Shown here: positions 56,283 through 64,000 of the stretch, piece after piece
Layout: every line of letters begins with the position of its first letter
Position numbering within the stretch: the first letter of the stretch is position 1
Assembly: GCA_963669285.2 (NCBI GenBank)
Contig: CAXXSI010000030.1
Span: forward strand, 248,001 to 312,000
Length of the DNA: 64,000 bases
Source of the DNA: JAWKWH01 sp963669285
GTDB lineage: Bacteria; Pseudomonadota; Alphaproteobacteria; Rhizobiales; Rhizobiaceae
Direction: 5' to 3'
The notes under the pieces: generated by a model
What the model was told of the DNA's origin: nothing
The model's database searches: none
The model's input: the letters and a program-made list of their open reading frames with translations, nothing else
Made by a program: the position numbers and the translations under genes

Positions 56283-56596
56283 GGCCAATTAGCTCTGGGC
56301 GTCACTACGCTGGCACTTCCGGATTGCGCCGACCTCCTGGTTATTCAGCATACAGACCGAACGGGAATCCCGCGATGAGCTTGTTGTTGCAGGAGCGCCT
56401 TTGGGACGCGCAGCAACCCCGCTGTCACATGCGAACCGGCATGTTCGGAGGCTGGGTACTAGCTGCCGGGAGCCCGGCAGATCAGTGCGTGAGTGAGAAA
56501 TTCGCAATATAAGTATTGTATTAACCATAATTTGACGATTGGCACTGCAAAGTCCCCCTCGAGTATAGCGGTTTGCGGAGTGCGAGGTTCGGGCAA
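56283..56596. other. cpaA-cpaB intergenic region
   Basis: 314 bases. Open frames here have no protein-like character. It contains a possible CtrA site (56521-56535) and so probably a promoter for cpaB onward. Confidence 0.45.
56521..56535 (+). promoter_or_regulatory. Possible CtrA binding site upstream of cpaB
   Basis: TTAA-CCATAAT-TTGA against the CtrA consensus TTAA-N7-TTAA: one mismatch, and the common TTAACCAT half is complete. It lies 62 bases before the cpaB start. CtrA controls pilus genes in Caulobacter; here it is a prediction. Confidence 0.4.
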
Positions 56597-57410
56597 ATGA
56601 ACACATCCCGACTTATCATCTTGGGTGTTGCAGTGACGACGGCGATTGGTGCTGGCTATGTTGCCAAGCAGATGTCGGCGGCTCCACCACCACAGATTAT
56701 TGTCGATAACACACCGGTGGAACCGGCGGTCAAGCTGGCTGATGTCCTTGTGATCCAAAGGGACATGGGCGTCGGCAGTGTCATCGCCGATCAGCTCGCA
56801 TGGCAAGCCTGGCCTGCCGATGGCGTCAGAGAGGGGTTCATCACCCGGGATGTTGAACCCGAAGCGATGAATACGTTTATCGGCGCGGTTGCACGCCTGC
56901 CGATGTTTGCCGGCGAGCCGCTGCGGCGGACCAAACTCATCGATGCGGGTCAGGCATTCATGTCGTCGATTCCTGCCTTCCGGTAAACGCGCCATTGCCA
57001 CGCACATCTCTCCCGATACGTCGGCTGGTGGCTTCATTCTGCCGAATGACAAGGTGGACGTCATCATGACGAGGCGTTCGTCGGATGCCGCTACCGAGGG
57101 ATTCGTCACCGAAACTATTCTTGAGAACATTCGCGTCCTGGCCATCGATCAGACAATCCAGGAAGACGAGGAAGGCCGCAAGGTCAAGGTGGGCGAGACT
57201 GCCACACTGGAACTGACGCCTCGTCAGGCGGAAATCATTACCGTAGCCCAGCAGATGGCCGATCGTCTTACGCTTGCCCTGCGCGCAACGGTGGATGCCG
57301 AGGAGGAGCAGGGTCCTGGTGCTGAATACCTTGTTTCCGGTGAAGGCAACAAGGGTACCGTGCGCTTGATCAAATCCGGCGAAGTTACGGAAGTGGGAGC
57401 CAAACAATGA
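56597..57410 (+). CDS. cpaB: Flp pilus assembly protein CpaB, frameshifted
   Basis: Start ATG 56597 and an N-terminal membrane segment (LIILGVAVTTAIGAGYVAKQ). SAF-like domain with VLVIQRDMGVGSVI and EPLRRTKLID. The frame breaks after AFMSSI: one C too many at 56972-56973. Removing it yields SSILPSGKRAIATHISPDTS and AGGFILPNDKVDVIMTRR, 270 residues in all, the normal length. CpaB is thought to sit near the secretin. Its stop overlaps the region before cpaC. Confidence 0.87.
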
Positions 57411-57435
57411 TTCGCAACGTGAGGGGTAACATGCC

Positions 57436-58982
57436 GTGTTCGGTCGCCATCGTGCGCACATGCTTCGTCTTTCGGTAGCCGCGCTGGCAATCGGCGCCAT
57501 CGTATCTGCGGACACCGCGGGTGCGCCGGGTTTTGGCCCTTCGGCTGCCATGGCCCAGAACGCCAAGGTAAGCAAGGCTATCAAGAATCAAAGGGTCAAG
57601 CTGGGACTGAACAAATCGATCGTCGTCGATTTGCCGCGCGATGCCTATGATATTCTTGTCGCCAATCCGACGGTTGCCGATGCGGTGACCAGAACGGCTC
57701 GCAGAATCTATCTTTTCGGCAAGCAGGTCGGTGAAACCAACATTTTCGTGTTCGGGCCTAACGGCGAGCAAATTGCCAATATAGATCTCGTCATCGAGCG
57801 GGATGTCTCAGGCTTGCAGGAACACCTATCCAGGTTCATTCCGAACTCCGAGATCAATGTTGAGCTGCTTAACGACAATGTCGTGCTCACCGGAACGGTC
57901 GAAACGCCGCTTGATGCCACTCGCGCAGCCAAGCTGGCGGAAATCTTCCTGACCGGCGGTGAAGCGACAACTGGTAACTTCACGACAACCGCGGCTTCGG
58001 GGCAGATGGCGGTGGCGTCGCCATCAACAATCCCGACAGCACGCGCCGGACCAGCCAGATCGTCAATCTGATCAAGATCATCGGCGAGGATCAGGTCACG
58101 CTGAAAGTCACCGTCGCGGAAGTGACACGGACTGTCATGAAGCAGTTGGGTGTCAATCTGATCGGCAACAGCACGTCAAATGGCATCACAACCGGCGCCA
58201 TCAGCGACAACTTTTTTGGCCTCGGCAAGCCGTTGTCGCCTTCACAGCTGAATATTGGTGGTGCCATCGGATCGGCGACGATCAACGCTTATATTAATGC
58301 GATGGAGCAGGCGGGCGTTATGAAAACGCTTGCCGAACCGACCTTGACTGCGGTGTCGGGCGAACCGGCGACATTCCGTGTCGGCGGTGAATTCAATCTG
58401 ATCACCGGTCAGAGCATCGATGACGAAACCGGCGGACTAACATACGACATTGCACGTCTGGAGTATGGAATCGGTTTGGAATTCCTTCCTGTCGTCCTGT
58501 CGCCTGGCCGTATCAGCCTGAAGGTGCGCACCTCGGTATCCGAGCCGACCACGGAAGATTCAGTTGCATTGTCTGCCGGCGTTCGCCGCGCTGGCGCAAA
58601 TCTGCTGTCGATCCGGCGTCGCTTGGCCGATACGACGGTTGAGTTGCCTTCCGGCGGTTCGATGATGATCGCCGGGTTGGTTCGCGATGATATTCGTCAA
58701 GCTGCAACAGGCCTGCCTGGACTTTCCAAAATACCGGTCCTCGGCACGCTTTTCCGGAGCAAGGACTTCGTGCGCAACGAGACGGAGCTGGTGATCATCA
58801 TCACTCCATACCTGGCCCGTCCGATCGCGCGAAACAAGCTCTCCAAACCGGATGACAATTTCAACGCGCCAAGTGATGGTGCCGGATTCTTCCTCGGTCG
58901 TGTCAATCGGGTGTACGGCACCATGAAAACCGACCTTCCAAAGGGCCGCTACCATGGTGTTGTTGGCTACATTTACAAGTAA
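57436..58982 (+). CDS. cpaC: Secretin CpaC/RcpA, frameshifted
   Basis: Start GTG 57436 (GAGGGG nine bases upstream); ATG 57460 also fits. Signal peptide ending AAMAQ. N-domain SIVVDLPRDAYDILVANPTVAD and a BON-like VELLNDNVVLTGTV. The frame breaks at the G run near 58006-58010: one added G gives TAASGADGGGVAINNPDST and connects to the secretin domain (AEPTLTAVSGEPATFRVGGE, SGGSMMIAGLVRDD, ETELVIIITPYLARP). Total 515 residues. Forms the outer-membrane pilus pore. Confidence 0.88.
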
Positions 58983-58997
58983 TCGGGACCGAACAAG

Positions 58998-59729
58998 ATG
59001 TATCAGTCAGCTAAAAATACTCGCCAATCTCGGTCGATATTCCATGCGGGCAAGCGTTCGACGGTTTGTCGTCTGGCGGTTCTAATAATGGCCGGATCGC
59101 TTGCATCGGGGTGCTCCTATCTCCAACGCGACCACATAGAAGTGGGCGCCGTTCCGGATGATTACCGCACCAATCATCCGATCGTTATTTCCGAGCAGGA
59201 GCAAGTTACCGATATTCCGTTCGGTATGACCGAAGAGAAATTGACCGAAGATCAGAAAATCATGGTGCACGGTTTTCTAGACGGCTACGAGCCCGCATCT
59301 GGGGCTATAGTTCAGGTCATGTTGCCGTCCGGCTCGGCAAACGAACGCAATGTATCGAACCGGTCGCATGAACTGTTGAATGTGATCAATCAGGCCGGTG
59401 TTCCAAGGCACAAGATCGTAGTGGTGCACTACCAGGCGGCTGCAGCGACTGCCGCGCCCGTCCGCCTTTCATACACGAAGGTCGCGGCATCGGCCGGACA
59501 ATGCGGCAGATGGCCGGACGATATTCTGAAAGCTTCCGAAAACAAGCATTACGCAAACTTCGGTTGCTCGTATCAGAACAATCTGGCCGCGCAGGTTGCC
59601 AACCCGGCCGATTTGCTCGGACCGCGCAAGCCATCCGAAATCGATGCGGAACGCCGCGTTATCGCCATTGGGAAGTATCGTGAAGGCGGTCAGGCAGTTC
59701 GTGGCGACACAAATTTCAACACTCCGTAG
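58998..59729 (+). CDS. cpaD: Pilus assembly lipoprotein CpaD
   Basis: 243 residues. A lipobox LASGC near residues 36-40 predicts lipidation. CpaD family blocks: VPDDYRTNHPIVISE, MLPSGSANERN, KHYANFGCSYQNNLAAQVANP, GPRKPSEIDAERR. It helps secretin assembly or localisation in the outer membrane. 15 bases after cpaC, 18 before cpaE. Confidence 0.92.
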   Translation: MYQSAKNTRQSRSIFHAGKRSTVCRLAVLIMAGSLASGCSYLQRDHIEVGAVPDDYRTNHPIVISEQEQVTDIPFGMTEEKLTEDQKIMVHGFLDGYEPASGAIVQVMLPSGSANERNVSNRSHELLNVINQAGVPRHKIVVVHYQAAAATAAPVRLSYTKVAASAGQCGRWPDDILKASENKHYANFGCSYQNNLAAQVANPADLLGPRKPSEIDAERRVIAIGKYREGGQAVRGDTNFNTP

Positions 59730-59747
59730 GAAGCTGGAACGAATAAC

Positions 59748-61037
59748 ATGAGTAATCTCGCCTATGATAGCGATCACGACCATGAAGCGTTGCCGGAGCG
59801 AGCGGAAGCGAATGATCTGAACGATCTGCGTCCGATTCCAAGGATCTCGATCCAGGCGTTCTGCGAGTCGGATGGCGTTGCCAAGCCGATCGAGCGGGCT
59901 GGTGAAGACCGCAGAATGACCAAGGCCCATCTGAAAGTCCATATGGGTGGTCTCGATACGGCGGTTGAGTTCTACCAAAGCGCGCCGACGCCCAATTTGA
60001 TCATCCTGGAATCGCGGCTTGAGCCAAAAGCGCTGTTGTCGGAGCTTGGCCGATTAGCCGAGGTTTGTGATCCCACTACAAAAGTGGTCATCATCGGTCA
60101 TTACAACGACGTTTGGCTCTATCGCGAGTTGGTCAAGGCGGGCATTTCCGAATATGTCGTTGCCCCGGTTTCCCTGGCCGACATCATCGGGTTTATTTCG
60201 ACGATTTTTGTCGATCCGACTGCCGAACCTCTGGGGCGGACGCTGGCGTTCGTCGGCGCCAAGGGTGGCGTTGGTTCATCGACCATCGCACACAATCTCG
60301 CTTGGAATATCTCCTCGCTGTTTAACTCCGAGGTCGTGGTTGCCGATCTCGATCTGGCGTTCGGTACCGCAAACATCAATTTCGATCAGGATCCTGCGCA
60401 GGGAATAGCCGAAGCGGTCTTTTCTCCCGAGCGGATCGATGAGGTTTATCTGGATCGCCTGCTGGCTCAGTGCGCGGAGAACCTGTCGATGCTGGCCGCG
60501 CCATCCACATTGGATCGGGTCTACGACTTCGAAAAGGACTCGTTCAATCAAATCATCGATACCGTGCAGCGCTCAGCGCCTTATGTCGTTCTCGATATTC
60601 CGCATGTCTGGAATGGATGGACAAAATCCGTTCTTCTGCTCGCTGACGAGATCATCATCACGGCGACGCCGGAATTGGCCAATTTGCGCAACACAAAGAA
60701 CCTGCTGGACACACTTGTCAAAGCGCGTCCGAACGATGCCGAGCCGAAGCTGATTATCAACCAGGCCGGCATACCGAAGCGGCCGGAGATTTCGGCAGCT
60801 GAATTTGCTGAGCCACTGGGGCTCACGCCGATGGCCGAGATCGCCTTTGATCCGCAATTGTTCGGCAATGCCTCCAACAATGGTCGGATGCTTGCCGAGA
60901 CCGATGGTCAGCATGCCATTGTGCAATCGCTGAACGAAGTTGCACACATGCTCACTGGCCGTAGTGAGCTAAAGGCGCCGAAAAAGAGCAGCCTCAACAA
61001 TATCCTGGGGCGGTTGAAGCTCAAGAAAAGCAGTTGA
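59748..61037 (+). CDS. cpaE: Pilus localisation ATPase CpaE
   Basis: 429 residues. N-terminal receiver-like domain (about 50-150) without clear phospho-acceptor context, then a MinD/ParA-type ATPase with the deviant P-loop GAKGGVGSSTIAHNLAW, which is normal for CpaE. It positions the pilus machine, in Caulobacter at the pole. In-line between cpaD and cpaF. Confidence 0.94.
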   Translation: MSNLAYDSDHDHEALPERAEANDLNDLRPIPRISIQAFCESDGVAKPIERAGEDRRMTKAHLKVHMGGLDTAVEFYQSAPTPNLIILESRLEPKALLSELGRLAEVCDPTTKVVIIGHYNDVWLYRELVKAGISEYVVAPVSLADIIGFISTIFVDPTAEPLGRTLAFVGAKGGVGSSTIAHNLAWNISSLFNSEVVVADLDLAFGTANINFDQDPAQGIAEAVFSPERIDEVYLDRLLAQCAENLSMLAAPSTLDRVYDFEKDSFNQIIDTVQRSAPYVVLDIPHVWNGWTKSVLLLADEIIITATPELANLRNTKNLLDTLVKARPNDAEPKLIINQAGIPKRPEISAAEFAEPLGLTPMAEIAFDPQLFGNASNNGRMLAETDGQHAIVQSLNEVAHMLTGRSELKAPKKSSLNNILGRLKLKKSS

Positions 61038-61067
61038 TTTTGGGGCAGCAGGACAGGTTGATCTGAC

Positions 61068-62600
61068 ATGTTTGGAAAAAAGGGCAGCAATCCCAGCGGT
61101 GGAATGAGATCGCCGGCCTCTCCGGCGGATCCTGCACCCGTTGCTGTAGAGCCGGAAGGCCCAGAGGAAAATGGTGTGGACGCAGCTGCGGCATCGGCGC
61201 CACAACCGGCCGAAGCGAAAGTCGCCGAGGCGCCTCCCACACCAACCCCAAGCATGGTTGTTGAAGCGCCGCCGATGATTCCTGATCCAGCCGCGCAGGC
61301 TCCGCGTGAACGCGGCGAATCGTATTATGATACGAAAAGCCAGGTATTCTCGGCGCTAATCGATACGATCGATCTTTCGCAGCTCGCCAAGCTAGAGCCC
61401 GACGCCGCTCGCGAAGAAATACGCGACATCGTCAACGATATCATTGCGATCAAAAACTTCGCCATGTCGATTTCGGAGCAGGAAGAACTGCTCGAAGACA
61501 TATGCAACGATGTGCTTGGTTATGGTCCGCTTGAGCCCCTGCTCGCGCGTGATGATATCGCCGATATCATGGTCAACGGCGCCAAGAAGGTATTCATCGA
61601 AGTAAACGGCAAGGTTGAGGAAACGCCTATCCGTTTCCGCGACAATCAGCAATTGTTGAACATCTGTCAGCGGATCGTTAGCCAGGTCGGCCGGCGTGTG
61701 GATGAATCAAGCCCGATATGTGATGCCCGCTTGCCGGATGGTTCGCGCGTGAACGTCATTGCGCCGCCGTTGGCAATCGATGGCACGGCACTCACCATTC
61801 GTAAGTTCAAGAAGGACAAGCTGACGCTGGATCAGCTAGTGAGCTTCGGCGCGATTTCGCCTGAAGGCGCAACGGTCCTGAAAATCATCGGCCGGGTGCG
61901 TTGTAACGTCATCATTTCCGGTGGTACCGGTTCAGGTAAAACGACACTGCTCAATTGCCTCACCGGCTTCATCGACAAGGACGAACGCGTCATCACCTGT
62001 GAGGACTCGGCTGAGTTGCAGCTGCAGCAGCCCCATGTGGTGCGACTGGAAACCCGCCCGCCAAACCTGGAGGGTGAAGGCCAGATTACCATGACTGATC
62101 TGGTCAAAAACTGCCTTCGCATGCGTCCGGAACGGATCATCGTCGGTGAGGTTCGCGGACCGGAGGTCTTCGATCTGCTGCAGGCCATGAACACCGGCCA
62201 CGATGGGTCGATGGGAACGATCCACTCGAACTCGCCGCGCGAATGCCTGAACAGAATTGAATCGATGATTGCGATGGGTGGATTCAGTCTCCCACAACGC
62301 ACGGTGCGCGAAATCATTGTCGGTTCGGTCGATGTGATTATCCAGGCAGCACGTCTGCGCGACGGCTCCCGTCGCATCACCCACATTACCGAGGTGATCG
62401 GTATGGAGGGCGATGTGATCATTACCCAGGATCTGATTACCTACAATATTACCGGCGAGGATGCTGGCGGAAGCCTGAGCGGACAGCATTCTTCGACTGG
62501 CATTGGGCGCCCGCATTTCTGGGATCGTGCCCGCTATTTCGGTGAGGAAGCTGCTTTGGCGAACGCCCTTGAGGCAATGGAAAGCCACCCTGTTGAGTAA
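61068..62600 (+). CDS. cpaF: Pilus motor ATPase CpaF/TadA
   Basis: 510 residues. A Pro/Ala-rich N-terminal region (about 1-85) precedes a VirB11-like ATPase: Walker A GGTGSGKTTLLNCL near residue 285, Asp box TCEDSAELQL, Walker B RIIVGEVRGPEVFDLL, His box GHDGSMGTIHSNS. It powers pilus extension. The C-terminus is somewhat extended with Gly/Ser. Confidence 0.96.
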   Translation: MFGKKGSNPSGGMRSPASPADPAPVAVEPEGPEENGVDAAAASAPQPAEAKVAEAPPTPTPSMVVEAPPMIPDPAAQAPRERGESYYDTKSQVFSALIDTIDLSQLAKLEPDAAREEIRDIVNDIIAIKNFAMSISEQEELLEDICNDVLGYGPLEPLLARDDIADIMVNGAKKVFIEVNGKVEETPIRFRDNQQLLNICQRIVSQVGRRVDESSPICDARLPDGSRVNVIAPPLAIDGTALTIRKFKKDKLTLDQLVSFGAISPEGATVLKIIGRVRCNVIISGGTGSGKTTLLNCLTGFIDKDERVITCEDSAELQLQQPHVVRLETRPPNLEGEGQITMTDLVKNCLRMRPERIIVGEVRGPEVFDLLQAMNTGHDGSMGTIHSNSPRECLNRIESMIAMGGFSLPQRTVREIIVGSVDVIIQAARLRDGSRRITHITEVIGMEGDVIITQDLITYNITGEDAGGSLSGQHSSTGIGRPHFWDRARYFGEEAALANALEAMESHPVE

Positions 62601-62630
62601 CAATTAACCCGCGGGCGTAATAACAGAGCC

Positions 62631-63644
62631 ATGTTTGGAATTGACACAACGGTTTTGATGTTCATCGCGCTGGCAGGATTAAGTGCCGGTGCGGTCGCCT
62701 ACGTCTTTCTTTTCGGCAAGATTGAAAATGAGAAATCGGCCGGACGACGGCTGGAGTCGGTTAAAAACGCCGAGACGGATCGCGTCGCCAAAAAGGCAAA
62801 ACGCGACAAGGCCAACGATGCTGCCAGGCGCCGCAAGTCGGTTCACGATTCTCTGAAAGACCTGGAGGAGCGTCAGCGAAAAGCGGGTCATTACAGCAAA
62901 AAACCGCCATTAAAGCAGCAACTCAGACAGGCTGGTATGACGGTTCCGATCAACCAGTTCTATATCATTTCGGCTGTCTGCGGGATTGTGGTGACAATCG
63001 CCGCCTTTCTGGTCGGGGCACCGCTGTACATTCTGCCCGGTGCGCTTCTGGCCGGAGGTGTCGGACTACCGCGCTGGTTCGTGAGTTTTCGCCGCGCCCG
63101 CCGCGTAAAGGCGTTTTTGAATGAGTTTCCGAACTCGCTGGACGTGATCGTTCGCGCTGTCAAATCGGGTCTTCCCCTCAATGATGGTGTCAAGTTGATT
63201 GCAGCCGAAGCCAGGGAACCGGTGAAAAGCGAGTTTCGCCGTATTATCGAAGCGCAACAGATCGGCATGTCCATTCCGGACGCTGCCATGCGCATGCAGG
63301 AAACGATGCCATGTCCGGAAGCCGGGTTCTTCGGCATCGTCATCCAGATCCAGCAGCAGGCAGGCGGCAACTTGTCCGAGGCGCTCGGCAACCTTTCCCG
63401 GGTGCTGCGCGATCGCAAGAAGATGAAAGCCAAGGTGCAGGCCTTGTCGATGGAAGCAAAGGCGTCTGCGGTCATCATCGGCATTCTTCCGTTTATGGTC
63501 GCTTTCCTCGTTTATATGTCGAGCCCGTCCTACATCATGCCACTGTTCACGACGAGCACTGGCAACATGCTGCTCGGCATCGGTGCCGTATGGATGTCGA
63601 TGGGCGTCTTCGTAATGAAAAAGATGATGAACTTTGAAGTCTGA
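62631..63644 (+). CDS. tadB: Pilus platform protein TadB
   Basis: 337 residues. An N-terminal helix, a basic segment (about 33-100), two further helices, a T2SSF cytoplasmic domain (FLNEFPNSLDVIVRAVKSGL, GFFGIVIQIQQQAGGNLSEALGNLS) and two C-terminal helices. Inner-membrane platform partnered by TadC and driven by CpaF. Confidence 0.94.
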   Translation: MFGIDTTVLMFIALAGLSAGAVAYVFLFGKIENEKSAGRRLESVKNAETDRVAKKAKRDKANDAARRRKSVHDSLKDLEERQRKAGHYSKKPPLKQQLRQAGMTVPINQFYIISAVCGIVVTIAAFLVGAPLYILPGALLAGGVGLPRWFVSFRRARRVKAFLNEFPNSLDVIVRAVKSGLPLNDGVKLIAAEAREPVKSEFRRIIEAQQIGMSIPDAAMRMQETMPCPEAGFFGIVIQIQQQAGGNLSEALGNLSRVLRDRKKMKAKVQALSMEAKASAVIIGILPFMVAFLVYMSSPSYIMPLFTTSTGNMLLGIGAVWMSMGVFVMKKMMNFEV

Positions 63645-63683
63645 AGCCTCTGTAGGAGGTTTGACGGACCAAGGGCCTAGAAC

Positions 63684-64000
63684 ATGACCGAAGTAATCAT
63701 GAAAGCGATTTTCGACCCGGCGTTTCTGATTGCGCTGTTGGTCGGAGTGTCGGTCTTCGCAACGATCTTTACGGTCATGCCGTCGTTCAGCGGTAATGAG
63801 CTGAAAACCAGAATGAAGTCGGTTGCTCTGGAACGCGATGAATTGCGCGCCAAGCAACGCGCTCGGCTGGCAGCCGAAAATGACAAGCGGCGCGGTTCGC
63901 TGCGCGAGGAACAGTCGGTCGGCATGAAGAGCATTGTCGAGCGGCTTGATCTCCGAAACGCGCTTGCCGACGAAAACACCGTTGCCAAATTGCGTACGGC
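63684..64000 (+). CDS. tadC: Pilus platform protein TadC, partial at window edge
   Basis: Starts at ATG 63684, 39 bases after tadB, and stays open to the window end (about 105 residues). An N-terminal helix (FLIALLVGVSVFATIFTVM) is followed by a charged helical segment as in TadB. The T2SSF domain would lie beyond the edge. Identity rests on order and on this layout. Confidence 0.85.
   Translation, partial: MTEVIMKAIFDPAFLIALLVGVSVFATIFTVMPSFSGNELKTRMKSVALERDELRAKQRARLAAENDKRRGSLREEQSVGMKSIVERLDLRNALADENTVAKLRT

Noticed and set aside
56289..56606. ORFs on both strands between cpaA and cpaB
   Set aside because: No start signals or recognisable content; they cross the presumed promoter region.

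Overview
The window reads as a chromosomal segment of an alphaproteobacterium of the order Hyphomicrobiales (rhizobia and relatives). The main grounds are the irr / fabA-fabB-fabI cluster, an XRE regulator between lnt and metK, the order mutM - enoyl-CoA hydratase - rpsT - dnaA, a YlxR/L7Ae-type fusion between nusA and infB, and a rhizobial-style tad pilus locus. I cannot name a genus. I see no rRNA, tRNA, CRISPR array, insertion sequence or prophage.

Region by region. 0-9.3 kb is accessory: a secreted caspase-like protein with a discoidin-like C-terminus, a VanX-type dipeptidase, small exported proteins, a minus-strand cassette of flavin/Fe-S demethylase, Ldh_2 reductase and Fe(II)/2OG oxygenase, a DUF899 protein and an exported rhodanese. 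9.3-13.7 kb holds a hydantoinase A-like protein and malate synthase G. 13.8-24.4 kb is a housekeeping run: tsaB, rimI, plsC, miaB, phoH, ybeY, a CorC-like gene, lnt, an XRE regulator, metK and trmB. 24.4-34.4 kb is the translation/RNA operon rimP-nusA-ylxR/L7Ae-infB-rbfA-truB, then rpsO and pnp; a candidate promoter directly followed by a terminator precedes rimP. 34.5-44.7 kb has an RsmC-like methyltransferase, a GGDEF/EAL protein, fabI-fabB-fabA divergent from irr, an SH3 protein, a D-2-hydroxyacid dehydrogenase, a two-subunit aconitase X and MoeB. 44.8-52 kb carries recF, dnaN, dnaA, rpsT, an enoyl-CoA hydratase and mutM, all on the minus strand. 52-64 kb has a PhnD-like binding protein and the tad/cpa pilus locus, which runs off the right edge inside tadC.

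How the parts work together. The tad genes form one machine: Flp pilin, prepilin peptidase CpaA, CpaB, secretin CpaC, lipoprotein CpaD, localisation ATPase CpaE, motor ATPase CpaF and platform proteins TadB/TadC. A divergent minus-strand set (a stand-alone secretin N-domain protein and two TadE-like pseudopilins) completes it. rimP to truB, with rpsO and pnp, couples transcription factors, initiation factor 2, ribosome maturation and RNA decay.

A major caution: at least eight single-base homopolymer indels break reading frames here (metK, pnp, the PhnD-like gene twice, both tadE genes, cpaB, cpaC), and a ninth is likely at the vanX-like start. Each repairs to a normal-length protein, and two genes are essential or nearly so. 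I read these as base-calling errors in the assembly rather than real decay. The best candidates for uncharacterised biology are the demethylase/reductase/oxygenase cassette, the promoter-terminator element before rimP, and the structured metK leader.
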